A stretch of 29,642 bases of DNA, taken from positions 1 through 29,642 of IMG/VR virus record IMGVR_UViG_3300006916_010552; one strand, written 5' to 3'. The translations under genes were made by a program, and so were the position numbers. Below, in pieces: positions 5,644 to 11,827 of the stretch. The notes below the pieces were generated by a model. That model made no database searches, was not told where the DNA came from, and saw nothing but the letters and a program-made list of their open reading frames with translations. Position 1 is the stretch's first letter. Each line of letters opens with the position of its first letter. This stretch comes from a virus.

Positions 5644-6102
5644 ATGGGAAAAGAATTAACATCAATCTCTCCGGAAGGATTAGAAGTAGCAAATGCCTAC
5701 TTAACTTTTGGAAATATCCCTGCGGTTTGCCAATCACTAGCAGTAACCGAAGAAAAAGTAGTAGAAGTACTAAACAAAAGAGAAGTTAAAAAATATATTG
5801 ATACTGTGTATCTTGATACAGGGTATAGAAATAAAAACAATATCGCATCGGTGTTGGATGAAATGATTGCGAGTAAATTAGAAGAGGCGAGAGAGTCTCA
5901 AGTTTATTCATCGAAGGATTTAGCAGACTTGCTGCAAATGGCCCATAAGATGAGAATGGATGAAATTAAAGCACAGGCAGATTTAGAGAAAAACTCTACT
6001 CGGATTGGGCAGCAAACTAATGTTCAAATTAATGATGCTTCAATTCCTTTTGGCCAAGGCAACTACGGCAAACTAATGGATAAACTATTAAATGGAGAAT
6101 GA
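5644..6102 (+). CDS. Probable terminase small subunit
   Basis: Small terminases recognise phage DNA and load it to the large subunit for packaging. The 152-residue protein has an N-terminal helix-turn-helix-like region (GLEVANAYLTFGNIPAVCQSL to EEKVVEVLN, about residues 12-44), then EVKKYIDTVY and GYRNKNNIASVLDEMI, and later VYSSKDLADLLQMAHKMRMDEI, a layout I associate with small terminases of marine phages. The C-terminal 40 residues are polar and probably flexible. AAGGAG lies 5 bases upstream of the ATG. It stands about 8.8 kb from the large subunit, which is unusual since the two are normally adjacent. The call rests on recognition of the pattern, not on a catalytic motif. Confidence 0.65.
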   Translation: MGKELTSISPEGLEVANAYLTFGNIPAVCQSLAVTEEKVVEVLNKREVKKYIDTVYLDTGYRNKNNIASVLDEMIASKLEEARESQVYSSKDLADLLQMAHKMRMDEIKAQADLEKNSTRIGQQTNVQINDASIPFGQGNYGKLMDKLLNGE

Positions 6103-6319
6103 ACTAGAACAACTTAGATCAGACTTTCTTCGACATGAAGCAGTTTGCGAAGAAAGGTGGAAGACAGTATTTAATGAAATTCGAGATGCAAAAGAGCAAG
6201 GAAATAATCGCTGGGCGGAAGTGAGATCTTCATTTGAAAGCGCACAAAGAATGCTTTTTGGCGGCTCAGGAGCTTTAATATTGTTTTTATTAGCTATAAT
6301 TTTTGGAGATTTATTATGA
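6092..6319 (+). CDS. 75-aa coiled-coil protein with C-terminal membrane anchor
   Basis: The first 50 residues are charged and helical (ENELEQLRSDF to WAEVRSSFESA) and the last 20 are a hydrophobic span (GALILFLLAIIFGDLL). This layout is like haemolysin XhlA-type or other phage lysis-associated membrane proteins, but also like many small anchored phage proteins. It overlaps the small terminase gene by 11 bases and the next gene by 4 bases (ATGA). GGAG lies inside the terminase end and can serve as ribosome binding site. A role in lysis is possible, but the clear lysis genes are at 13225-13997, so I leave the function open. Confidence 0.6.
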   Translation: MENELEQLRSDFLRHEAVCEERWKTVFNEIRDAKEQGNNRWAEVRSSFESAQRMLFGGSGALILFLLAIIFGDLL

Positions 6320-6606
6320 CAGTAGTTTATAAACAACGACGAGGAAAATTTTATAAAGTCGAAGATGGTGTAAAAACTTCTATTTCAGAAGAGGAGTGGC
6401 TCAAAGCTAATGGGCTGCTAGAGGATGAAGATGCCGGGACATTACAAGAAGAAGCCGAAGAAGAAAAAGCCTATGAAGCGCCGACAAAAGAAAAGCGGTC
6501 GCTGTTAAAAAAACAGACTCGAGAAAAATTAGAGTCAGGAGAGGCAGACTGGGAAAACCTAACTAAAGAAGAATGGGACTCCTTAGACTTGCCAGTTGCG
6601 GATTAA
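6316..6606 (+). CDS. Acidic hypothetical protein (96 aa)
   Basis: The family is not recognised. The N terminus (VVYKQRRGKFYKVEDG) looks like a short beta-rich domain, followed by a long stretch rich in Glu and Lys (about residues 34-85) that is probably disordered or helical, and an acidic end (WDSLDLPVAD). No signal peptide or membrane segment is present. It starts in an ATGA overlap with the anchored protein and so is likely translated with it. Its charge is opposite to that of the two very basic proteins just downstream, and a protein partnership with them is conceivable but not shown. Confidence 0.55.
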   Translation: MTVVYKQRRGKFYKVEDGVKTSISEEEWLKANGLLEDEDAGTLQEEAEEEKAYEAPTKEKRSLLKKQTREKLESGEADWENLTKEEWDSLDLPVAD

Positions 6607-6610
6607 GATT

Positions 6611-6748
6611 ATGTTACCTGAAAATGAAGAATTAGAGAATCCTTATTGCTATTCATGCAACTGTGCATGTCATTGCGAAAGTGGTCCCCACTCTTGTAGT
6701 GGCAAAGCAGAAAGTCATTCATGCGAATGTGTTTTCGTAGCTCCATAG
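6611..6748 (+). CDS. 45-aa cysteine-rich, metallothionein-like peptide
   Basis: The frame starts MLPENEELEN and then carries eight cysteines and three histidines in 28 residues: Cys13, 16, 18, 20, 22, 29, 38 and 40, in the order C-x2-C-x-C-x-C-x-C, then a lone Cys and a final C-x-C. Dense C-x-C spacing of this kind is typical of metallothioneins and other small metal-binding peptides. The gene follows the preceding stop by 4 bases and has only a weak ribosome binding site (TAAG), so expression probably depends on coupling. No signal peptide is present, so a cytoplasmic metal-binding role is inferred. It is too short for routine gene finding. A chance frame is possible, but eight clustered cysteines argue against it. 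Confidence 0.5.
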   Translation: MLPENEELENPYCYSCNCACHCESGPHSCSGKAESHSCECVFVAP

Positions 6749-6817
6749 TAAAAGCTATTGCTATTTATAGAGCGCATGAGAGCCAGCAAGATAATGCTGC
6801 TCTGAGAGGCTGTAAAA

Positions 6818-6976
6818 ATGAGAAAAGGGCTGTACTACAATATAAACAGAAGGAAGAAAAAAGGAATAAGTAGATCCAAGAAAAAATCTACGATCTCAGC
6901 TAAAGCCTACGCAAATATGCGAGCGGGCTTTAAGAAAGGAAAGAAACGTGGCAGCAAGAAAAAGAAGCGTTCGTAA
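6818..6976 (+). CDS. 52-aa highly basic protein
   Basis: The protein starts MRKGLYYNIN and is more than one third Lys and Arg, ending in RGSKKKKRS. AGAGG lies 8 bases upstream of the ATG. It overlaps the next gene by 29 bases in another frame, and both frames encode basic residues across the overlap. With its charge it should bind DNA, RNA or an acidic partner. Position among late genes suggests a minor head component or DNA-condensing peptide; this is inferred. The family is not recognised. Confidence 0.55.
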   Translation: MRKGLYYNINRRKKKGISRSKKKSTISAKAYANMRAGFKKGKKRGSKKKKRS

Positions 6977-7253
6977 AAAGCATCCTGCTCTGAAACGTGC
7001 AGGGGTTTCTGGTTTTAACAAACCAAAGCGTACTCCAAAGCATCCGAAAAAATCTCATGTTGTTGTCGCAAAAGTAGGTAGCAAAGTTAAAACTATTCGT
7101 TTTGGACAGCAAGGCGTAAAAGGTTCTCCCAAGAAAAAAGGAGAATCTGCGTCTTATGCTGCTCGTCGCCGTTCGTTCAAGGCAAGACACGCTGCAAATA
7201 TTAAAAAAGGAAAGATGTCAGCAGCCTATTGGGCTGATAAGGTGAAATGGTGA
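6948..7253 (+). CDS. Basic late protein with KSFKARH...AAYWA motif (101 aa)
   Basis: The GTG start has AGGAAAG 5 bases upstream. The protein is strongly basic, with a C-terminal block VKTIRFGQQGVKGSPKKKGE, then RRRSFKARHAANIKKGKMSA and AAYWADKVKW. I recall closely similar C-terminal blocks in many marine phage proteins and in a DUF5872-like family of large DNA viruses, where cysteines replace some of these positions; the function is not known. Its small size, charge and late position suggest an internal head or DNA-associated role. It overlaps its basic neighbour upstream (29 bases) and the next virion-type gene (7 bases). Confidence 0.6.
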   Translation: MAARKRSVRKKHPALKRAGVSGFNKPKRTPKHPKKSHVVVAKVGSKVKTIRFGQQGVKGSPKKKGESASYAARRRSFKARHAANIKKGKMSAAYWADKVKW

Positions 7254-8020
7254 ACAAAACTTATACAAAATTAACGCCGGCTTCTACAGCTCCGGTACAG
7301 GTGGTAATGCTTGCAGATAAAGATGGGAATACTATTAATAGCTTTGGTTCTGCAGCAAATATTCCTATTGCTTCAGGAGATGTTACAGGTCTAAGTCATA
7401 TTAATAAATTTGGATATAGGTCTAGCATTCCTAGCACTTTTCAGACAATCTGGGATGGAACTGTAGATTACTCATATCAGTCTGCCGCTGTAGTAAGTGC
7501 AGTAGCTGATAATTTGTCTGATGAAAATGGTACAGTATCAGTAGAAGGGCTAGATGAAAATTATAACTTTGTGTCCGAGACTATAACTATTGGAGGCTCT
7601 GCGTCTACTTCTCAATTTGTACGAGTATTTAGAGCTACACTCATAACAGCTAATACTGGAGATACTAATGTTGATGAGGTACGAATAAAAAACACAGGCA
7701 CAGATGTGGCTATAATTACTGCAGGAGCAGGGCAAACTTTGATGGCTCTTTACACAATCCCTGCAGGAAAGACGGGCTACTTATTAAAAGTAGGTGGTTC
7801 TATAGATGCAAACAACGATGCTTTATTTAGGTTATATGCACGTCCGTTTAATGGATCTTTCAATGTAAAGATGCAGAAGGGCGTTTTTGCTGCAGGCTTT
7901 GACTATGAATATCCCGTGCCTCTAGTGTTTGCTGAAAAAACTGATTTGGAGATTAAAGCAGCCTCCCAAAATAATGTTGGAGCTGGAGCGATTTTTGATC
8001 TTATTTTAAAGGATAACTAA
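7247..8020 (+). CDS. Virion-type beta-rich structural protein (257 aa)
   Basis: The protein is rich in Ser, Thr, Gly and Ala without signal peptide or membrane span. It reads as two beta-sandwich-like parts: residues about 50-150 (GYRSSIPSTFQTIWDG to FVRVFRATLI) and about 160-255 (LMALYTIPAGKTGYLLKVGG to IFDLILKDN), the second like a decoration or jelly-roll domain. Proteins with this sequence character are common virion components of marine phages, often without assigned position. The ATG at 7247 overlaps the basic gene; a GTG at 7250 would give a GTGA junction. AAGGTG upstream can serve either start. Confidence 0.6.
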   Translation: MVNKTYTKLTPASTAPVQVVMLADKDGNTINSFGSAANIPIASGDVTGLSHINKFGYRSSIPSTFQTIWDGTVDYSYQSAAVVSAVADNLSDENGTVSVEGLDENYNFVSETITIGGSASTSQFVRVFRATLITANTGDTNVDEVRIKNTGTDVAIITAGAGQTLMALYTIPAGKTGYLLKVGGSIDANNDALFRLYARPFNGSFNVKMQKGVFAAGFDYEYPVPLVFAEKTDLEIKAASQNNVGAGAIFDLILKDN

Positions 8021-8023
8021 ATA

Positions 8024-8356
8024 ATGAAATATTTACTACTGGCAACCGCATTACTGGTTGCCTGTGATGTATCCGCCAGTCCTTACATTGAGATTAAATC
8101 TGAAATAGAGTATAAGGACTTTAAAATAAAAGACCAAGTGAATCATACACGGTTTGGATATGAGAAAAAATCGCTTGTACGAGGGAGAAGTATTTACTTT
8201 GAAGCTGGTCATATGACAGGCGGTTCTTCGTGGGAAGGAGGATACAAAACAAGACTATCAGATACTCTTATAATTAAGGGTAAGCTTGAAGGAAAAAGAG
8301 AACGGGGGATGGACTCTAAAACTAAATTAGAGACGGAGATTCGATATACATGGTAA
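8024..8356 (+). CDS. Exported small beta-rich protein (110 aa)
   Basis: The first 19 residues (MKYLLLATALLVACDVSASP) form a Sec signal peptide with probable cleavage after VSA. The mature part of about 91 residues alternates charged and hydrophobic residues in strand-like pairs and ends in IRYTW, an aromatic end typical of outer-membrane beta-barrels. It is too short for a full eight-strand barrel, so an oligomeric or periplasmic beta protein is equally likely. AAGGA lies 9 bases upstream. It is the first of six consecutive genes with signal peptides. A cysteine in the signal region (VACDVS) could suggest a lipoprotein, but Asp follows it and the lipobox is poor. Confidence 0.6.
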   Translation: MKYLLLATALLVACDVSASPYIEIKSEIEYKDFKIKDQVNHTRFGYEKKSLVRGRSIYFEAGHMTGGSSWEGGYKTRLSDTLIIKGKLEGKRERGMDSKTKLETEIRYTW

Positions 8357-8910
8357 GACTTGTATTAATTTTGGCTACATTTGTAGCTTTTTCAGCTACA
8401 GCAGAGGAGTTAGTTGGTGATGATGTTATCCGAACAGATTCTACAACCACTAGTACGGTAACAACACAGTCAGATACTACGACTACTTTAAAGTCGCCTC
8501 CAGCTTCAGCTATTACTCCTACTATTAATACTTCTAATACTGATCTCTGTACTTTTGGGGTAGCTGGAGCTATACAAACGCAGATCTTGGGTATTTCTAC
8601 TGGTACTCAAGTTACTGATGAAAACTGCGAAAGATTAAAGTTATCAAAGACTTTGTATGATATGGGAATGAAAGTAGCGGCTGTGTCTACACTTTGTCAG
8701 GATAGACGAGTATTTGATGCTATGATGATGGCAGGCACTCCCTGCCCTTACGAAGGAATGATAGGCGCAGATGCTCGAGCAGCTTGGGAAACAAATACAG
8801 AATTACAACCAGACTCAGAAAAGCAGAAAGAAAAGGGATTAAGTAATGGATCTAAGACACTACTTGGTAGCGCCGGCGTTGCTAGCTTACTCGTTCTCCT
8901 CCTACTCTGA
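8350..8910 (+). CDS. Exported cysteine-paired protein with C-terminal membrane tail
   Basis: A signal peptide covers residues 1-18 (LVLILATFVAFSATAEE). A Thr/Ser-rich linker follows (about residues 28-62), then a compact domain with five Cys (DLCTFGVAGA, DENCERLKLS, STLCQDRRVF, GTPCPYEG) and a last hydrophobic stretch of about 15 residues ending LLVLLLL. The even number of spaced cysteines in the exported part suggests disulfides in the periplasm, although one may be free. I recall similar domains in marine phage genomes without assigned role. It overlaps the previous gene by 7 bases and the next by 65 bases, a large overlap for this genome. Confidence 0.6.
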   Translation: MVRLVLILATFVAFSATAEELVGDDVIRTDSTTTSTVTTQSDTTTTLKSPPASAITPTINTSNTDLCTFGVAGAIQTQILGISTGTQVTDENCERLKLSKTLYDMGMKVAAVSTLCQDRRVFDAMMMAGTPCPYEGMIGADARAAWETNTELQPDSEKQKEKGLSNGSKTLLGSAGVASLLVLLLL

Positions 8911-9730
8911 GAGCTTTGATACAAGCCCTCAGTACGGAACTACACAGAACGCTGCGCAGTTTGGTTATAACTGGGTAATGCAAAATGTATTGCCCCAACA
9001 AACAGGGTTAAAAGTTAATGGAGTAGTTTACCAGTATACTACTATAAAAGAAACTGATGACAATTTATTGGTTCATGTACAAAATGAAAATGCAAGAGGG
9101 CCTGGCTACATTTTTAGATCAACAGATGATTGGTCAGGCTTACCAGGAAATACTATTAATAGAGTAGTTCCTGTAAATTCTATTGATATCTCTTATTGGG
9201 GTGAGGGGAGTATTGAAACAGAAGGTGTAGGGAGTGTTACAGATGCTGAAGTCTATTATTCGTATCAGTATACTCCTTGCGAAGATCCACAAAGCGATTC
9301 GCGCTGCCCAGGTTATATAGATTACACGGCAGTTATTACAGAGGAGAGTTTACAACTAGAAAATAGCGAACAATATATTCAAAATGAACTAGATAGAAAA
9401 GCCAACCTGAAAGCTCAAAAAGACGAGGAGGAAAGAGCCGCCAGGGAAAAAGTTAAAAAAGACGCAGCAGAAGATGTGAAGGAAAATTTAGAGGAGTTAC
9501 TCGGGTCTATAAATACAGACCTTCTTAATACTCAATCTAAAGTAATTCACGATGCGCTTATGGCAACAAATTCTTTACCGCAAACATATTTTGCGGTATT
9601 AAAAGGCGGCCAGTATAACGATGCAGTAGTGCTAAAGGATACTAAGCTGCCTGATGCAAAGAAAGGTGCAAAGGTTGGGTTAGCCCAACAAGTATTGCAC
9701 GAAGAAATGGTTCAATCTCAATGGGATTAA
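8846..9730 (+). CDS. Exported protein with coiled-coil region (294 aa)
   Basis: Residues 1-21 (MDLRHYLVAPALLAYSFSSYSES) look like a signal peptide. Residues about 25-165 are a beta-rich domain with a Cys pair (TPCEDPQSDSRCPGY). Residues about 170-220 are a charged coiled coil (ELDRKANLKAQKDEEERAAR), and the C terminus is mixed helix and strand. GGGA lies 9 bases upstream of the ATG. The start sits inside the C-terminal membrane tail of the previous gene, so both must be decoded from the same 65 bases. I do not recognise the family. Periplasmic location is inferred from the signal peptide. Confidence 0.6.
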   Translation: MDLRHYLVAPALLAYSFSSYSESFDTSPQYGTTQNAAQFGYNWVMQNVLPQQTGLKVNGVVYQYTTIKETDDNLLVHVQNENARGPGYIFRSTDDWSGLPGNTINRVVPVNSIDISYWGEGSIETEGVGSVTDAEVYYSYQYTPCEDPQSDSRCPGYIDYTAVITEESLQLENSEQYIQNELDRKANLKAQKDEEERAAREKVKKDAAEDVKENLEELLGSINTDLLNTQSKVIHDALMATNSLPQTYFAVLKGGQYNDAVVLKDTKLPDAKKGAKVGLAQQVLHEEMVQSQWD

Positions 9731-9751
9731 TCCATGAAACGGGGAGAAAAC

Positions 9752-10249
9752 ATGAAAAACTTGTTGTTATTTGCAGGTCTAGTTGCATTTGCAATTGGAG
9801 CTCAGGCAGAGGATATGGAGGTAGTAGGTAACGTAGAATCTAAGTGTGTAGTAGTGCCGGATACCGCAGGTGTTTTTGGCAACCCTACTCCAGATACACT
9901 AAGTTCCGACCCTTCTGACGGTGGAGTAGATCCTGTGGTTAGATACGACGTTATTCAAGCAAGCTATTATAAGGCGAAAATTACTCATCCAAATTCGTTT
10001 TCTGAAGCTCCCGCTTTGAGTGATGTTGTAAACTGGTCAGGTGACACTGCTACTTCTCAGGTATCTGATTCATCTATGTCCGGCTATGATGCAGCTAAGA
10101 TTGAGTACGACAACGTAACTGAATTTTCGCTTACTGTTGCCGGAAGTACCTGGTTCAAGACTGAGACTTCTGCAGAGTATGGCTATGGCAAGGCCTTTCC
10201 TGCCGGCGTATATAGAGCTGTTGTGACGGCTGAATGTATCGCTATTTAA
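9752..10249 (+). CDS. Exported pilin-like (spore coat U / Csu-type) protein
   Basis: The start at 9752 (MKNLLLFAGL) gives a clean signal peptide ending in AQA; an upstream ATG at 9734 would only add six residues. The mature protein of about 146 residues is beta-rich, with one Cys near its N terminus (ESKCVVVP) and one four residues from the end (TAECIAI). This two-cysteine, strand-rich plan resembles secreted pilin subunits of the Csu/spore coat U type, but the similarity is one of pattern and could be misleading. GGGGAGA lies 6 bases upstream. The next gene looks like half of a pilus chaperone, which makes the pair interesting. Confidence 0.5.
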   Translation: MKNLLLFAGLVAFAIGAQAEDMEVVGNVESKCVVVPDTAGVFGNPTPDTLSSDPSDGGVDPVVRYDVIQASYYKAKITHPNSFSEAPALSDVVNWSGDTATSQVSDSSMSGYDAAKIEYDNVTEFSLTVAGSTWFKTETSAEYGYGKAFPAGVYRAVVTAECIAI

Positions 10250-10611
10250 TTTTATTGCTTTTGCTAACCTCTGGGCACTCTGTGAGTGCCCATGAGTTTA
10301 CTCCTACATACCCTGTGTTAAAACAGTCATATGTTCAAGGAGTTCTGTATACTACAATGTCTCTATTTAATTTACGTCAAGACGTAGAGTATTATGAAGT
10401 AGAGGTATTTGACAATGATTGGAATAAAGTTCCTTTTGCAATAAAAAATAAGATAATTAAAACGGATTATCTGCAAAAGAAAAAGATAGAAGTTTATATT
10501 AGGGAGAGAGACAAAGATAAAGCAGTATATGTCTGCTCTAAATCAAAATTGATATTAGAAGGAGGAGGTAAAACTGCGGTAGAGTCAAGAATTTGTTCAA
10601 AGTTTAAATGA
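10234..10611 (+). CDS. Exported PapD-like single-domain protein
   Basis: A signal peptide (MYRYLILLLLLTSGHSVSA) is followed by EFTPTYPVLK, then SLFNLRQDVEYYEVEVFD, NKVPFAIKNK and KKKIEVYIRE. This order (Pro-rich first strand, N-x-R in strand two, aromatic strand three, VPF turn, basic then IR strand) resembles the N-terminal immunoglobulin-like domain of periplasmic pilus chaperones. At 125 residues only one domain fits, whereas chaperones have two (about 230). Two cysteines near the end (VYVCSKSK, SRICSKFK) could form a disulfide. It overlaps the pilin-like gene by 16 bases. I recall this sequence type in marine phages as a conserved hypothetical; chaperone function is inferred weakly. Confidence 0.5.
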   Translation: MYRYLILLLLLTSGHSVSAHEFTPTYPVLKQSYVQGVLYTTMSLFNLRQDVEYYEVEVFDNDWNKVPFAIKNKIIKTDYLQKKKIEVYIRERDKDKAVYVCSKSKLILEGGGKTAVESRICSKFK

Positions 10612-11036
10612 GATTATTAATACTATTATTAAGCGTGGTTTCTTTTAATGCTTTAGCAGCTTCCAGCTCTCTAAACTTAAATCTCCCAGCAACTCCAGGC
10701 TCATATGCTTCTGATAGAATCAGGGCAAATAATGTAGAGTGTTCTATGGCTATAGGGGCATCTACAAATTTAGAGTTTGGAGTAGTAGGAGTTCTTAATC
10801 AGAATGGGCCTTATATTAGTAATGTAGGCGTTATTCCAGAAGATTATAATAGTAACGATTTAGTAAAAGATGTGGGGGTGTATGCAAAAATTACTATACC
10901 GTTAAATGCTCCAAAAACAAGATTAGACTGCAATGAACTTTATAGATTAGAGCTTGAAATTAAAAGAATGGAGGTTCAAAAACTCAAGCAAGAAATAGCC
11001 AACCTCAAAGCCCTACAGTTCGAGGGAGACGACTAA
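10608..11036 (+). CDS. Exported protein with C-terminal coiled coil (142 aa)
   Basis: A signal peptide (MRLLILLLSVVSFNALA) precedes a Ser/Asn-rich segment and a beta-type domain with NNVECSMAIG and GVYAKITIPL. The last 35 residues (LYRLELEIKRMEVQKLKQEI) form a strong coiled coil, and a second Cys stands just before it (RLDCNEL). Together these fit a periplasmic protein that oligomerises by its tail. It begins in an ATGA overlap with the PapD-like gene and ends directly before the membrane coiled-coil gene, whose long cytoplasmic or periplasmic coil might be a partner. I recall related proteins in marine phages but no function. Confidence 0.6.
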   Translation: MRLLILLLSVVSFNALAASSSLNLNLPATPGSYASDRIRANNVECSMAIGASTNLEFGVVGVLNQNGPYISNVGVIPEDYNSNDLVKDVGVYAKITIPLNAPKTRLDCNELYRLELEIKRMEVQKLKQEIANLKALQFEGDD

Positions 11037-11495
11037 ATGGCCGAAGTTGAATTTGGAGGTATGACATTTAAAGGCGGGAAGATGATGATTCTTCTTACAG
11101 CCTTATCCACTCTAGGTGGAGCAACATGGGGTGTCTTTGAGTTTTATAAAGACTACATGGATATGAAAGAAATTATTGCAAATATTGATACTGACGAAAT
11201 CGCAGCTAGAAATGCAGTAATAGAAACAAAACTTGATGAAGCTATAGATTATTCACGAAGTATAAAAAATGATTTACGGGATGACTTTAATCGTATGGAA
11301 AAGAATGTTGATCGTGTAGAGGACATGGTTCGTGAGAACGATACTAAAGTTGCAGAAATGATCGATAAAGCGACCGAAAGGTTTGACACTAAAAGAGATA
11401 GTTTGCAAAGCGATAATAGAGTCGCAATGGAAGCATTAGAGGATAGATTAAATAAAAAGATTCAAACAGTTTTAGATAATCCTTTGGCAAACTAG
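11037..11495 (+). CDS. Membrane-anchored coiled-coil protein (152 aa)
   Basis: The N terminus (EFGGMTFKGGKMM) precedes one hydrophobic span (ILLTALSTLGGATWGVFEFY, about residues 17-36). About 110 residues of highly charged helix follow, with heptad-like spacing (AIDYSRSIKNDLRDDFNRME onward). The membrane-plus-long-coil layout resembles spanin-like or holin-associated proteins, but no spanin partner lipoprotein is seen. GAGGGAGA lies 6 bases upstream and the ATG directly follows the previous stop. It closes the exported block, and its coil could bind the coil of the preceding exported protein. Similar proteins occur in marine phages; role unknown. Confidence 0.6.
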   Translation: MAEVEFGGMTFKGGKMMILLTALSTLGGATWGVFEFYKDYMDMKEIIANIDTDEIAARNAVIETKLDEAIDYSRSIKNDLRDDFNRMEKNVDRVEDMVRENDTKVAEMIDKATERFDTKRDSLQSDNRVAMEALEDRLNKKIQTVLDNPLAN

Positions 11496-11533
11496 ACCTA
11501 AGGAAGATATTGCTTCAGCTCGGGGAGGGGCAA

Positions 11534-11635
11534 ATGGTAATAGATTTTGTTCAGCGAAGCTACGCTAGAGATATGGTTCTAGTGTGCTCAATAGGTTTAA
11601 ATATGGGCTTCATAGTAGGGTTAGTGCTGCTATGA
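11534..11635 (+). CDS. 33-aa membrane peptide
   Basis: The frame starts MVIDFVQRSY and has one hydrophobic segment (VLVCSIGLNMGFIVGLVLL, about residues 15-33). GGGGAGGGG lies just upstream at good spacing, one of the strongest ribosome binding sites in the window. Its TGA overlaps the ATG of the next gene (ATGA), the usual junction in this genome. These two facts support it as a real gene despite its length. The function is unknown; a small holin-like or regulatory membrane peptide is possible. Confidence 0.55.
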   Translation: MVIDFVQRSYARDMVLVCSIGLNMGFIVGLVLL

Positions 11636-11826
11636 AAGTTAAAATTACTCTCACTAACGGGCACGTAGTAACAGGTATACTTGAAGAGGACTACAACGCT
11701 TTAAACGGAAGAGCAATTGATTGGATTCTAAATGATGAGCGCAATTTTATTCCTTTAAAAAGACCAGATGGGAAAGAGTTTCAACTTTCCAAAGCTGCAA
11801 TCGCAACGATCGCAGAGGAGAATTAA
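11632..11826 (+). CDS. 64-aa protein, possibly an Sm-like small barrel
   Basis: The ATG at 11632 overlaps the stop of the membrane peptide and is preferred over a start at 11584. The protein begins KVKITLTNGHVVTGILEEDY and ends FQLSKAAIATIAEE. The first part fits the Sm1 pattern (hydrophobic strand, NG turn, then x-x-x-x-G-x-L), and the end could be a short Sm2-type strand, as in Hfq/LSm or other small beta-barrel proteins. The middle (DWILNDERNFIPLKRPDGKE) does not clearly match, so this is a weak assignment. If right, it could bind RNA. Otherwise it is a conserved small hypothetical. Confidence 0.5.
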   Translation: MKVKITLTNGHVVTGILEEDYNALNGRAIDWILNDERNFIPLKRPDGKEFQLSKAAIATIAEEN

Positions 11827-11827
11827 A

